From NCBI GenBank assembly GCA_004835665.1, contig RBKR01000028.1, positions 248,001 to 312,000 on the forward strand: a DNA stretch of 64,000 bases. The letters run 5' to 3'. A program made the position numbers and the translations under genes. The stretch comes from Phoma sp. XZ068. Taxonomy: Eukaryota; Ascomycota; Dothideomycetes; Pleosporales; Didymellaceae. The notes beneath the pieces are model-generated. The model had not been told where the DNA came from. It made no database searches and saw only the letters and a program-made list of their open reading frames with translations. Every line of letters starts with the position of its first letter. Positions within the stretch are counted from its first letter, which is position 1. Below, in pieces: positions 1-11,079 of this stretch.

Positions 1-1323
1 CAAGATGGCTCACGTGAGTGGGTGAGCCTATTGGCTGCAATTTGTGCGGATGGTACTGCTCTTCCCCCTGGCATCATCTTTGGCTCGAAAAACTCCACGA
101 TCCAGAGCCATTGGGTGGCCGATATTGCGGCTGGAAAGCACCAAATTCACGTGGCTTCTTCGCCCACCGGCTGGACGAACAGTGATATTGGATTAGCATG
201 GCTTGAACAGGTGTTTGACCGTTATACCAAGCCAAAGGCGCGGTTGAAGTACCGCCTCTTGATTGTGGATGGCCATGGGAGTCACCTGACGCAGCCTTTC
301 ATCGAGTACTGTCATCAAAAACGGATCATACTTGCCATATTACCCCCTCACAGTACCCAGACTCTGCAGCCGTTGGACGTAGTCTGCTTCAAGCCTCTCT
401 CTTCTCACTACAGTAGTGAACTCGACGACCACCTCCAGCAGTCTCAAGGCCTATACCCGCTGTCAAAAGCTGACTTTTTCAGCCTATTCTGGCCTGCCTG
501 GGTATCCACGTTCGATGCCGAGCTTATACAAAAGGCCTTCACAGCCACCGGTATATCCCCGGTAAACGCCGACGTTATACTCGATAGGTTCCGCCGCACA
601 ACACCTGATGACTCGGGATCAGTCTCCTCTGCTTCTACAGCTTATTCTGCAGACGAGTGGCTTAAGGCTTGCTCTACGCTGCGTGCGGAGGTGAAGGATC
701 CTCGCAGTGTAGGTGCGCGGAAGCTGGGTCAAACTATCCACCACCTCTCAACCCAGGTAGAGCTCCTTCACGACGAACTTGAAGGCTTGCGCAGGAAGCT
801 ATACCAAAAGCAGAAGCGTCAGAAGCAACCTCATAAGCAATTAGACTTGCAACAACACCAGGAGTATCACGGCGGAGCGATAATGTGGTCTCCTCGAGCC
901 TTCCGCGAGGCGCGCGCTCGCATGGCTGTTGCAGAACAAGAGAAGGAGGATGAAGAGCTAAAAAAGGCTGAGATGAAGGAGTTGGCAGCTGCTACTAAGC
1001 TATACGAGGCCAAACTAGCAGAAGAAAAGCGTGTGGCGCGGGCGAGGGAGAAGGAAGAGCGAGACAAGTTGAAGGCTGTGAAGGCCCAGGAAGTAGCTGA
1101 ACGCAAGGCTGAACGAGAGCGTCAAAAACAGGCTCGCAACGCTGAAAAAGCTATAAAACTGCCCCAAAGAGGCAACTGCACAACCTTAAAAGCTTTTGCA
1201 GTTAAACAGAAGCCTGCGCGTCGTGGTGTGGGTGCTCGTAGTCATCCGAAGCCTGCAACGCCTCCTCCGCCAGCTCGCACTCACACCACCCGCAGCGGCC
1301 GCACCGCCACCCTATATAATTAA
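1..1323 (+). CDS. Pogo/Fot-like DDE_1 transposase, 5' partial
   Basis: The frame is open from base 1, so the N-terminal DNA-binding domains and the first catalytic Asp lie outside the window. The visible part has the second catalytic Asp in VDGHGSHL and the third in LQPLDVVCF, as in the DDE_1 family that cuts and pastes at TA sites. The C-terminal third is a long Lys/Glu/Arg-rich helix, probably coiled coil, ending in a basic TRSGR tail. The protein closely resembles the transposases at 31968-33848 and 34163-36052, including the LPQRGN and KPARRGVGAR motifs it shares with the former. I see no stop or frameshift, so the gene may be intact upstream of the edge. Confidence 0.88.
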   Translation, partial: QDGSREWVSLLAAICADGTALPPGIIFGSKNSTIQSHWVADIAAGKHQIHVASSPTGWTNSDIGLAWLEQVFDRYTKPKARLKYRLLIVDGHGSHLTQPFIEYCHQKRIILAILPPHSTQTLQPLDVVCFKPLSSHYSSELDDHLQQSQGLYPLSKADFFSLFWPAWVSTFDAELIQKAFTATGISPVNADVILDRFRRTTPDDSGSVSSASTAYSADEWLKACSTLRAEVKDPRSVGARKLGQTIHHLSTQVELLHDELEGLRRKLYQKQKRQKQPHKQLDLQQHQEYHGGAIMWSPRAFREARARMAVAEQEKEDEELKKAEMKELAAATKLYEAKLAEEKRVARAREKEERDKLKAVKAQEVAERKAERERQKQARNAEKAIKLPQRGNCTTLKAFAVKQKPARRGVGARSHPKPATPPPPARTHTTRSGRTATLYN

Positions 1324-1484
1324 TTTGTTTGGAGGAATATCGTTGCATAGGTCTATAGAACAAACCACCACGTTTTCTTACATTATTAACTATTGTATGT
1401 GGCTCTACAACCTCATTTCTGTGGTGGGCGTGCAGGCCCGGAGCGGGCGTTCGGTGACTCCGGGCGTTCGGTGCACGGACACGG
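1..1484 (+). mobile_element. Pogo/Fot-like DNA transposon, 3' part (5' end outside the window)
   Basis: This is the right-hand part of a Tc1/mariner-pogo element. It holds the transposase C-terminal two thirds, then a 160-bp 3' non-coding end. The end reads ...gtgcacggacacgg and is followed by TA at 1485-1486, which matches the terminus of the complete element at 31878-34009. Two copies of gggcgttcggtg lie just inside the end and look like subterminal transposase sites. The left TIR is not in the window, so the boundary rests on homology to the complete relative. Confidence 0.8.
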
Positions 1485-1486
1485 TA

Positions 1487-1782
1487 GCGTTACATCGGCA
1501 CTTTGAGTCGATCCCGACATGGTGGGAGACCGGTGCGGTATCAAGCTAAATTCGCTACACTGCTCACGCCAAGCCTGGACATTGATGAATAAGCCTGACG
1601 CTAGCGGCCAGCACGCACTAGTGGCACTTGGCCGTACCTATAGGCGGCGGGACCAAACAAGGATGGCGAGCGCTGAGCTGTCTGTGCGAGGCGGAGTTAC
1701 TTGGTGTGGGCTGCCAACCACAACAAAGCACCAAACCACACATCACTCGCCAGCAACGCAACAATGTCTTGACACTCACAAC
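1487..1782. other. Spacer between the transposon and the nuclease-like gene
   Basis: No conserved coding signal is visible. It probably holds the promoter and 5' UTR of the gene starting at 1783. The longer ORF that opens at 1519 only extends that gene's first exon upstream without similarity to any family. Confidence 0.4.
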
Positions 1783-3281
1783 ATGTCGAGTACCGAGATT
1801 GTAAAAACCTGGCTCAAATCCACGCACGAGGCTCGCTACCCCCTAACTCCTCCGCCGGAACACGTTGCGCCGCACCGTCACATGCGCAAGCGCAAGCGCG
1901 CCATGTCCCTCCCTGCGAATGCATCCGGCACCACATCTCACCGAGGCGAAAGCCCCAAGCGGCGCAGATTCGATGATGCGGAGGACGTTGAGCTTGCACA
2001 AAGCGCGTCGCAATTCGGAAGCGAGACTGTGCTGCCGCTCAGGGACAGCAACACGTTTCCATTACCGGCCAGTCGCGCTTCCTCCAACCTTTCGCGTGCC
2101 CGAAGTCCGACACGCGAAACACCCATCATCCTGAAGAGCGCATCGCCGCCAGTGCTGACGGAGAGCCTCAACGGCCTGCGAGAACCCCCGCCTCAACACG
2201 TCGAATACCTCGGCGACTATCTTGCTGCGGGCGTCGACTTGCACTTCATTCCCCAGGGCCTGAAGGTACGGTGTACATGACACGCGCCCTGCTTTCCGGG
2301 CTTCGTTGACGGTCGTGTAGCATATAATCAAGAACGACTCCGATGTAGGCCACCAGATCACCAAACCTGCAGACTTCAATCCTGTCGATCTGCGCTCTGC
2401 TGAAGAGCTATCTGCAATATGGAGGAAAGTGAAGACGATATTTCTCAATGCGCGTGACTGCAAAGATGGTGGTCGAGATGAGAACGCCTGGTGCGATGAT
2501 GTATTCCGGCCATTGCTCGGTCTGGCCATACAGCTGTACGGCAAGGACCGATGGTGGCTTCAAAGCGTGTGAGTAAACAGCTCCCACTCTACCCCACCCA
2601 AGACCAAGATCAAGACCACTAAGACGCCACAGGCAATCGCAGTCGATCGACCCCCGTTACCTGTCGACCGTCACCGCTCGTGGCCCCACCGATGCCCGGC
2701 GCAAAGCTATCGACCGTAAGACCGATTACGTCCTCTCATACTCGCATCGTCACCCAGCTACCTCGGCACTCTATAAACAGCTCGGAGAAGCAAACATGGG
2801 AGATGTTGGGCATACCATGGACGCGTTCACCAAGCGGACGGCCCTTTTCTCTGGCTTCGAAATCAAGCCTGCATCCGGCGACCAGACCGAGGCCGAATTG
2901 CAGATCAGCATATGGTCAGCTGCGTCTATCCGCAAGAAGCAGGAACTTGCAAGCTTGGCCCAGCTTTCCATCGAGCCCGCGGCAATGGTCGAACCCGTGT
3001 TCACTATTGTTGGACACGAACACCATGTCTACTATGGCTATCCCCGCGACAATCTCGTCTCGGCAAGAAGCGGTGTCCACGTGCTTGGACCAGACCTTGA
3101 TCGATTTGAACGACTTAGTACGGATTCTGTGCGCGGAATCTTTCGACTGCTCAAACTTTATGGAAACGTTCTGGCTTACGGAATTGACGAGGAAGATAAT
3201 CGGTATTGGGGCGGGGTTCTTGGGAAGACGTTGACCCGGCTAGCTGGAATGTCTGAGGTGGAGACGGGTCAGCCTGGTTGA
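1783..3281 (+). CDS. Fungal PD-(D/E)XK nuclease-like domain protein, 3 exons
   Basis: My model joins exons 1783-2265, 2321-2568 and 2633-3281 across introns of 55 and 64 bp (GTACGG...AG and GTGAGT...AG). It gives 459 residues in one frame with no stops. The N-terminal 150 residues are polar and basic, with Pro/Ser-rich disorder and possible nuclear signals (KRKRA, KRRRF). The C-terminal half carries an Asp in RKTDYVL (about residue 275) and an E-x-K in GFEIKP (residues 320-322). That spacing fits the PD-(D/E)XK core of a large fungal family of unknown biological role. I chose ATG 1783 because MSSTEIVKTWL begins the globular reading frame. The family call rests on motif pattern; nuclease activity is inferred. 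Confidence 0.72.
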
Positions 3282-4045
3282 AATGATCTTGCATCAAAAG
3301 CTGGACAAGCTTGTCTTGCGTCCACAACAGCAGAACGCGACCAGTGTCCAGCTCAAAAGCCCGCGCCACAATGTCGCTACACTATGAAGAAGCACGCTCA
3401 GCTGACAAGACTGCTTGCACTGCAACGCCTTCTCGCACCATGCCGCGTGCACAGCGCTCCATCTTGCAGTCTGTTCCTGTGTCACTGTCAACACCATTCT
3501 TGATGATGGTTGATTCCTCGTTTCAACTGCAGATAGTCCCGACTGGAAAGCTGCCCTTGGCCAGCGCCGCTTTGAGTGACCAGACAAACGAATCGATCAC
3601 TGAAGAGGGGGCACCTTTGCTATCGAGGCGTCAATGTCTGTAGTGGGGCACCTGCCGAATATCCTGTCGAGAAGCTCTCCGTCTGATCGTCTCGTTGTAC
3701 ACAGAGATTTAAACGTTCAACATTAGCAGCCACTATCATACAAACCCAAGGTTGTTTGCATAGTGCATGTTACATCTTTATTGAAGACTGAGCATTCGAC
3801 AGCTGTTGACTTGTGCTTGATATCCTTAATCCTCGAGCCCGCGGATCCTTTCTTCAAAGACCTTCCTGATTGCGCGTCAGTCGTTGCGACAGATTCGGCC
3901 AGACTCGCATGCCATCACCCGTAGTCCGTAGCCGCATAGCTAGGATCCAGCGCGCATAACAGCATGGCGGCTGCGTAACCGATCATAGCAGATATATTGA
4001 GCGTACTGACACTACTGTTCGATTTTGTGCTTAGCAGGAGCTGCT
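3282..4045. other. Intergenic, no gene recognised
   Basis: Short ORFs occur on both strands (for example 3311-3643 on +). They show no family resemblance and no plausible splice structure. Part is the 3' UTR of the nuclease-like gene. Confidence 0.4.
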
Positions 4046-4777
4046 TTAAAGTTGCGAATTTTCTATAGTCCATGTCGTAGGCATGATGACACGAACCAGC
4101 TTGCTGATTAACATGTAACGGCATATAGCAAGAGCGATGGGTGTTGCGGATAGGGCTTGGTAGGACTCGCACAGTGTTGCATTGGCGGGTGATCTTGTGG
4201 AGTCCAACAGACTGTCCCGTTCTTTGCAATGTAGCGCGTCTAATCGAGAGAGTCGCGACACAGAGTCTTGGAGCAAGCTATCGTCAAGAGCCTGCGCGAT
4301 CGAGGACTCCGGCTTCACGATCCAGTATCCGGCAGCACTGTGCCATCCCCAGCTTTGCAGCGATAGACCGCTGACAACGTGGTCGTGGAACCATGTTGAT
4401 GACTTTCGCTTCACCCTGTGGTTTTTAGACAAATGGCGACTCAGTACTTCATGGCTGGTGGTCTTCAAAGAGCAGTGTCTGCAGGCAATGCCGGGCTGCA
4501 CTCGGAGATGCGGGTGCGGAGTAGATCCATCTAGGCGGAGACGCAAGGCTTCCGGTCCTAAGAACGTGTAAGGGCGCAACAGACGCCTCAGCTCTTTCGT
4601 GGTCGATTTGGGTACGTTATGCTTCTCGGCGAGGTGGTTTGCGACGGCGTTTGGAGAATCGCCAAGAGAGAATTTTCAGGAACAGCAGATGATGACTGGC
4701 TCTGGCTCGTTAATGAAAAGGTCATGTCTTGTAAGATGTTCCCTGACGTTTTCGGGATGGTGGTTCACGTTGGGCAT
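4046..4777 (-). pseudogene. OrsD-like C2H2 zinc-finger protein relic
   Basis: Read on the minus strand from an ATG at 4777, this encodes two zinc-finger-like modules. The first reads VIICCS, then a TGA at 4678-4676, then KFSLGDSPNAVANHL and an H-x3-H. The second is ACRHCSLKTTSHEVLSRHL with H-x3-H. The arrangement matches the OrsD domain (PF12013, once DUF3505), found alone or at the N terminus of fungal telomere-linked helicase-like proteins. The TGA falls where the second Cys of the first finger is expected, so the gene is broken by a single substitution at a metal ligand. After about residue 180 the sequence loses resemblance and no helicase-type region follows. Confidence 0.6.
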
Positions 4778-5618
4778 CGCTCTAACAACAGACGCTTGCA
4801 TCGACAGCAACGCGATGTAGAGAAAGGCGTGAAGAACAGGTTTGCTCTGTAGCCGAGCGACACAAAGGAACAGATAGAGGTGCTACAAAAAGATCATACG
4901 ACAAAGGGAAGGTGGTGGTGGTTTTCGTAGGGTTGGCTCAAACGGCGATCGCAATTTCCCGAAAGGGTTTAGTTTTGGAATAGGGGGTGTTCCGTGTCGC
5001 CATACCTGAGTAGGCTGGTTGGTGCAACGATGAAGGGATATAGAAGCACAGGCTGAGCGGACTTCCCTTCTCCCTAGCAATTGAGTATGACTCAAGTTCA
5101 GGGTTTGAAGTAATTATTCCGAACGTTGCTCATGCCTTTGATGGTTGTTGATTCTATTGCGACAAAAAGTAGGGTGGCCTTTCCTTTACGGAGAATTTTC
5201 TGCCCCAGTTGGTGCCTACCTCCACGGAGTGCGGCCAGAAGGGTATTCCTGAGGTTATCGCGAGCCAACCCGGCCTAGCCCATCGCAATGCTGCTTGTCG
5301 ATTCCAATGCCGAGATGGGTTCAATGCCGAGACGGACAAGAACAATTTCCGCTTGCCGGATGGAGGAAGAGCCGGCATTCGGTTGGTGGGTGCGCACGGG
5401 CCAGGACTAAAAAAAAAAAACGAGCTTCTTCGTATGTTACGCATTGCCACCTGTTTCCACCCGTGCTCATCCCCGAGAACTAGCTCAACCTCCCGTCTAC
5501 GACTCATGTCAATGAAAAATTCTCAACATATTGCAGTTGAGAGTTAATGAGTGCATAACCTTGTTGGGGTGGCCCGCTCGCTTGGTGCTCCTGCCGAAAG
5601 ATACAGTGCTTAGCCAAA
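4778..5618. other. Intergenic, no gene recognised
   Basis: This stretch contains a 12-base A run near 5409-5420 and several short ORFs in overlapping frames. None has a family signature. It ends at the left TIR of the MULE. Confidence 0.4.
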
Positions 5619-5685
5619 GGCTGGCGTGATTTGTCCCCCCGTTTTTGAGATTTGTCCCCCCTTTGAGATTTGTCCCCCGCGCTAG
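5619..5685 (+). repeat. MULE left terminal inverted repeat
   Basis: This is the exact reverse complement of 8414-8480. It has three direct copies of gatttgtcccc and is a likely transposase-binding array. Confidence 0.93.
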
Positions 5686-5835
5686 GGCTATTGGATACCA
5701 ACTGCCTAATCAGGCTTAGAGTGTAATCTATGAATACGACAACAGCGCGACATCTATGCGTCTCCGCGCCACGAAGCGTCCTTTATATTCCTCTCTACAT
5801 TGTAGTCAGTTATCTCTAATTCTGCGTATATAATC

Positions 5836-8305
5836 ATGGAAGCTATTCCAGCACCCTTAGACCTTCTCTATAACTCCTACGAGGAAGCATACGATGCTCT
5901 CAAGACGCATGGCAGACAACACGGCTACGGCTTTGTTCTCAAGCGAAGCAAGCCTCACAACTCAGATGTCAAGACACGATACTACTATCATTGTGACCGA
6001 TTTCGGACCTACCAGTCAAGTGCAAAAAAGTCAAGTACAAGCACGCGTGCGAGTGTATGCCCCTTCAAGCTAGTCATCTTTAGGGTGAGGCATGTCGAGC
6101 AATGGAAGCTAGAGGTTCTGGACAAGCATCACAACCACGCCCGGTCGATCAACCCCAGCGCGCACAATGTGTATCGCAAGCGTACAACGGCACAAAAGGA
6201 AGTGATCGAATTGATGACCCATGCGGGGGCGCGGCCGATGCAGATCCTCGCTGCAATCCAAAGTGAAGATCATGACACCCTGGTCACGGCCACCGACATT
6301 CGGGGCGAGAGAAAGAAGATCAGAGAGAGACATTTGGATGGAAGGAGTCCGATGGAGGCATTGCTAGACGATCTATCCACGGCAGACTCGATCTTCGCCG
6401 TTAAGAAGGATGACAACAATCGCATCCAGAACCTCTTCTTCGCCCATCAAAAGCAGGTCGAGCTTCTGCTGGCGAATCCTGATGTACTATTGATGGACTG
6501 CACATATCGAACCAACAAGTACAAACTTCCTCTGCTGCACATACTCGGCTGCACTAATCTGCAGACGTTCTTCTCTGCAGGCTTCTGCTTCCTCAGCAAC
6601 GAAACACATGCAGACTACCACTGGGCGATCGCAAACTTCCTCCTCAAGACAGGCGTGCAACAACCGCGTGTGTTTATCAGCGACCAGGAAGAAGCATTGA
6701 AGATGTCAGCGCGCGCGCTGCTCCCAGGAGTTCCTCAACTCTTGTGTGTGTGGCACATCAACAAGAACGTTCAAACGAAAGCGCAACAGATCTGGAGAGA
6801 TGCTGATGGCACGACAAAAGAAGAGAAGCAGAGGATTGTTGAGCAAAGGGCTTCATTCATGAAACGTTGGACTCAGGTACGCTGACTATAAGCGTTGAGA
6901 GCGCTCTGTAGCAGCTCTGCTAGCAACCTTAGACTGATCGAGGCAGCTTGTCTACGCGAAGAGACCGATGGACTTCCAATTCAAGTGGAACAATCTGCTC
7001 AAAGACTACAGTCACCAGCCGGAGCTTTGCCGGTACCTGCAAGAAAACCAATACCTAACACGCACAGAGTGGGCAGCGGCCTGGACCTCCCATCACCGAC
7101 ACTACAACACAATCACAAGCTCTCCTGTTGAGGGCATGCACAAGGTCTTAAAGGACTATCTTATGACTTCAACAGGCGACTTGCTCCGTGTCGTCGCGAG
7201 GATCGAACAGATGGTCAAGAGTCAACACAGCAAATACGCAAAGGAGATTGCGTCTTCTAAGCACAGAACCAAGTTTCAGCACAAGCTCGAGTCCATGCCC
7301 TTCCTGCCTCCTGGGATCCATGATGTCCTTACTCCACCAGCTATCGAACGTATCAGGCAACAAGATTTGCTGCGACAGAAAGAGCAACGACAGCGTCGTG
7401 GTGGGCATCCTTGTTCGGGCCTCTTTGAGAAAACGAATGGCCTTCCATGCCGGCATACGCTGCAAGAGGTGATGGCTGCTAGATCCACACTGCGATTGAA
7501 TCACCTCTACGACGATCATTGGCGCTATCAACGTGAGCATGGCCCGTCAATGCGCTCAACCTCGAGACCGTTCCAGTCCGTTCTCGAGCCACTTACCGTT
7601 CAGACAAGAGGTGCGCCAAGAAGAAACGAAGCATCCACTCGCCGAGACCCCTCAGCTTTCGAACGGCGTGTGCCACCTTCTATACCTCGCTTTCAACCCT
7701 CCCATCAATACCAGGGTCAAACGCTGGCTGAAGCTCTGCAGCAAGTCAACACCTCTGTCACTGTTTCGATTCCCAGCTCTACTTCAGTTGCAGATCCTGT
7801 AACCACCTGCATATCTGTGTCGATCCCAGCACCTGCTCCTCTACCTCCTGCTTCACCTTGGTCATCTCCGCCTGTAGCTGTCGCTGTGTCAGTGACCATG
7901 GCTTCGCCCCCTGTCTGGCAACCTCCGACATTAGAAGAGTTCTTAGCCGACGTTGAAGGTCGGCGATGTCAACCTGTGTTATATAATTGCAATGATATGA
8001 TGTCGGCTACTAATTTCCTTACAGAAACAGGGCAGGAGGGGGATCCTGCAGAGCTGGTGGAGGCACGGAACATGGCTCTTGCTAAGCAGGGACTCTTCGC
8101 TTCCTGCACGCCGACTATGGCTTGGAACTATCATTTTGGAGACATGGAAGCTTTCTATGCTGAAAGGTTTGCACAGGTTGATGCTCAAGATGCAATTGTT
8201 GAGCCTGAGGTCACATCTACACGGCGGCCCAAACGCGCTGCAGCAGTGGCGGCTCCAGAAGCCTGGAAAGACCTTGGTCCGCGAAAGAGACGACGGCATG
8301 AGTAG
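5836..8305 (+). CDS. MULE transposase (FAR1/Mutator type), 2 exons
   Basis: Exons 5836-6876 and 6947-8305 join across a 70-bp GTACGC...CAG intron to give 799 residues. The N-terminal 110 residues have a FAR1/WRKY-like zinc region (YYYHCDRF, a later Cys, and HHNHAR). The MULE transposase domain follows: the first catalytic Asp in LLMDCTYRTNKY, the second in VFISDQEEALK, then LLCVWHINKNV. Exon 2 carries SSPVEGMHKVLKDYL and a SWIM-like CSGLFEKTNGLPCRH finger. The C-terminal 250 residues are Ser/Pro-rich and end in a basic PRKRRRHE. The frame is intact and the TIRs are identical, so this copy may be active. The intron is required because exon 1 otherwise stops at 6885, before the EGMHK region. 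Confidence 0.9.
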
Positions 8306-8413
8306 ACGAGAAGTTCGGCAATATAGACAATTTACGTACAGCCCCCCTTCACACCTACCTGCTTCCAACACAAATACAAAACCGTAATCTATCTGACGCT
8401 AGTGGTGATCTGG

Positions 8414-8480
8414 CTAGCGCGGGGGACAAATCTCAAAGGGGGGACAAATCTCAAAAACGGGGGGACAAATCACGCCAGCC
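8414..8480 (-). repeat. MULE right terminal inverted repeat
   Basis: This is the exact reverse complement of 5619-5685. The identity implies recent insertion or recent activity. Confidence 0.93.
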
Positions 8481-8494
8481 GTATAAAAAATATA

Positions 8495-10356
8495 ACGTAC
8501 CTCACGGGCGAGCCGGTCACCCGAGCGAGCCGGTCACTTTTGCCAAGACCACACCAACACTGCAACTACTTTGCAACACTACAGTGTACAACTAGAATGT
8601 ACTGTAGGCTAAAGTGTATTAAACTAATCTACAGTACTTTGCGCATCATTATTGCATGTTCGCGCGTTGTGCCCTGCCTCACCACACGTGCCACAGCGTC
8701 TTAAAGGCTGAGTGCCAGGTTCAACACGCGCTCTCTTCTTTGCCTTCTTTCCATCGCTGCGAGCGTTAAACTCCTTTAGAGTAGTTAGCCGCAATCCTTC
8801 ACTAAACGTTAGTGTCCCTTCACGCTGGATTCGCTTTCTTTTGTGTGATTTACGGCGTGTAGCGGCCTCATTAGCTGCTTCAAGGTCTGCAACTTGGTTG
8901 CGCACCAAAACTAGTGAATGCGCTATCATCTCTGCGCCTTTGGTGAGCTGATTAAGGGCATTAACCATTGAAGTTGGCGAGCTGTCAGCGTGTCTCTGAA
9001 TCCTTTCTCGAATCAGCTTCGATTGTGACCCAAATTCTAGGGTGTTGCTTGGTGTTCTAGACTCCCACGTACTCTCATCCACAGTAGGTAGTGGTGGAGT
9101 ACACAACCGCACTTCGAGCTTTGATATCACAGCCTCTGGGTCAAGTGGGACCAGGCCAGCACCTCTGAATCCTCCCTGTATGTTGCTCTTAGTGATTGAG
9201 GCGTCAAAAGCTGCTTTAAAGCACGGCAAGAACTCAAGTTTAGTGATGCGAGTAATCTTGCTCCGCATTAGCTGCTCAGCTTGGCGGCCATATGCCTTCT
9301 TCAGAGAGGCAAAACATCCCACATCAAGCGGCTGCAGCAGGTGCGACGAGTGTGGAGGCATACACAGAGTGATAATCTTGTGTTCCTCACAGTACTGGTG
9401 GAAATCAACCGAGTTGTGGCTCTCATGGCCGTCCAGAACAAGCAGCCGATAGCTGCCAACAGTGCGCGCCTTGGTGTGCTCATCAAAGTGCTTTAACCAC
9501 TTAACTCCAAGCTCATTGTTTGTCCAGCCGTTGTTAGAGACATTAAGAACCCAGTTGTTAGGTATACTAGGCTCTTTGTACCAGGCAGAGAGGTGGTGCT
9601 TGCCAGAGAAGATGATAAAGGGTGGGATGGCCCACCCCTTTGCATTGATGCCCTGGATGATACTAGTCCACTCTCGGTCGCCCTGCTGCACTGTCTTTGG
9701 CCTTCCTCGACGCTCAGAGCCTGTGACAACAGCTCCTGTGGATATAACGCCCATCATAAACCCAGACTCATCGAAGTTGTAGGTGTCGTCATCCAGAATA
9801 CCATACTTAGCTTTGGTATTCTCTACAAGGCGGAACCAGCCCTGAATCACCCCGGGATCCTCACAGAGGGCTCGCTTGTAGTCGTACTTCCGATTGAACT
9901 TGACTTTCAGCTCTGGCCGACGCTTAACAAAGGTGCTAGCCCAGTTCTTGCCAACAGGGGGCTGGTGGCGCTCAGCAAGGAGAGAATTAGCCATATCCTC
10001 CACATCAGCAAGCCGGGGCGAGTATCCTCGCGCGTCCAGCTTTAATACATGCTGGACAATCACCTCCTCTTCAGTGCTTTTCAGCTTCATTGAGTTGGGC
10101 TTGCAATCGCGTCGTGGGGAGGTTCCAGCAAGTCGATCACTAAGCGTGCTTTGAGAGACTTTGTAGATAGCTGCAGCGCGTCGCTGAGACAGTGTCGCGT
10201 CTTGTTTAATAGCCTGGAGGGCAAGCTGTATATCTGCTTCGTTTAAGGGCCTTGTTGCGTTACTGCGTTGAGACATTGCAGGTAGAGTGAAGTTTGGTGT
10301 GGTCTTGGCAAAAGTGACCGGCTCGCTCGGGTGACCGGCTCGCCCGTGAGGTACGT
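8495..10356 (-). mobile_element. Pogo/Fot-like transposon with zinc-knuckle transposase, complete
   Basis: The element is 1862 bp with perfect 63-bp TIRs (8495-8557 and 10294-10356) that start acgtacctcacgggcgagcc. It is flanked by TA at 8493-8494 and 10357-10358, the pogo/mariner target duplication. The unit gcgagccggtcac is repeated twice within each TIR. The single intact gene reads on the minus strand. It belongs to a different subfamily from the pogo elements at 1, 31878 and 34012. A decayed relative lies at 48091. Confidence 0.95.
8624..10276 (-). CDS. Pogo/Fot transposase with C-terminal CCHC knuckle
   Basis: This is 550 residues without breaks, from ATG 10276. An N-terminal psq-type helix-turn-helix (SQRRAAAIYKVSQSTLSDRL) is followed by a CENP-B-type HTH (DMANSLLAER...NWASTFVKRRPEL). 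The DDE_1 catalytic domain has Asp in YNFDESGFMMG, LLVLDGHESH and LLQPLDVGCF. The tail is basic (KSHKRKRIQ, KKAKKRARV). A CCHC zinc knuckle, CGTCGEAGHNARTC, sits near the end and may help bind nucleic acid. With identical TIRs and the TA duplication, this copy looks recently mobile. Confidence 0.95.
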   Translation of the reverse strand: MSQRSNATRPLNEADIQLALQAIKQDATLSQRRAAAIYKVSQSTLSDRLAGTSPRRDCKPNSMKLKSTEEEVIVQHVLKLDARGYSPRLADVEDMANSLLAERHQPPVGKNWASTFVKRRPELKVKFNRKYDYKRALCEDPGVIQGWFRLVENTKAKYGILDDDTYNFDESGFMMGVISTGAVVTGSERRGRPKTVQQGDREWTSIIQGINAKGWAIPPFIIFSGKHHLSAWYKEPSIPNNWVLNVSNNGWTNNELGVKWLKHFDEHTKARTVGSYRLLVLDGHESHNSVDFHQYCEEHKIITLCMPPHSSHLLQPLDVGCFASLKKAYGRQAEQLMRSKITRITKLEFLPCFKAAFDASITKSNIQGGFRGAGLVPLDPEAVISKLEVRLCTPPLPTVDESTWESRTPSNTLEFGSQSKLIRERIQRHADSSPTSMVNALNQLTKGAEMIAHSLVLVRNQVADLEAANEAATRRKSHKRKRIQREGTLTFSEGLRLTTLKEFNARSDGKKAKKRARVEPGTQPLRRCGTCGEAGHNARTCNNDAQSTVD

Positions 10357-10358
10357 TA

Positions 10359-11079
10359 AAGTTATCTAGTAAGTTATAGTTATTCTTGTCTGTAAGCTAT
10401 CTATAACCTAGTAGGCTAAAGGCTCTAAGAGTATTAGTTTTAGTCTAGGTTAACCTATATCTATCTAGTTTTGTCATCAGATTGTATTAACGTCGTGACG
10501 TAGTGACAATCGGATATCTCCGTTAACCCCGTTGCCTAATCTATACCAGATTTGGTAAGCCGAAGTTTAACAGACAAAAATGGATAGCATGCTTCTATCT
10601 TCCAACGGTGTATGCGGAGCAGGATGCAAACCCCGTACGCATCTCGCGCTGCCGATACACGTGATCGGCGTGTAGCCCCATGTACGTGCACGGGGTAAGC
10701 TGCTTGCATTAGTTGCGGTCCTACAGCGGGCTAGCGACCGTGATGCAGGTTGATGACCTTGCAGCAATACTAACCGCTTTAGCTGTGCTCTTCTCTTCGG
10801 ACCATGAGCATATCCATTGCTGTGGTTTTGCCGAACATCGGCCAAATTTATTGGAGCAACGGAATGTCACACAAAGTCAAAAGTCATCACTAAGGCCGGA
10901 TCAGCAGGTTGCATGATGGGTGACTTCATTGATATAGGGTCAAAGCCGGATCTTACATGTCATTCTATCTCTACCGGAATCACTGTCCCTTATCATCCAT
11001 TACATACTTTATCCCATAATTTGGTCAACCACCTATCCATCAGTTAATTTCCTCTTCTTCCAGCATCACTACATCCACG
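10359..11079. other. Intergenic region, includes the SDR gene promoter
   Basis: No gene is recognised. The last 60 bases before the ATG at 11080 are pyrimidine-rich, typical of fungal transcription start regions. The stretch just right of the pogo TIR is AT-rich, with runs of ctatctag. Confidence 0.4.

Larger units (their letters stand above)
5619..8480 (+). mobile_element. Mutator-like (MULE) transposon with 67-bp perfect TIRs
   Basis: The element is 2862 bp. Its terminal inverted repeats, 5619-5685 and 8414-8480, are identical over 67 bp. They begin ggctggcgtgatttgtcccc. Inside each TIR a gatttgtcccc unit occurs three times in direct orientation. A single spliced transposase gene fills the interior. 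The flanks (tagccaaa on the left, gtataaaa on the right) show no 8-11 bp target duplication, which is unusual for an element with identical ends. A pogo element begins only 14 bp to the right. Confidence 0.9.

Noticed and set aside
3311..3643. 110-codon plus-strand ORF downstream of the nuclease-like gene
   Set aside because: No family resemblance; several frames are open on both strands here.
5619..5685. CRISPR-like short direct repeats (gatttgtcccc x3)
   Set aside because: The same array is inverted at 8414-8480 and bounds a MULE. It is a TIR in a fungal genome.
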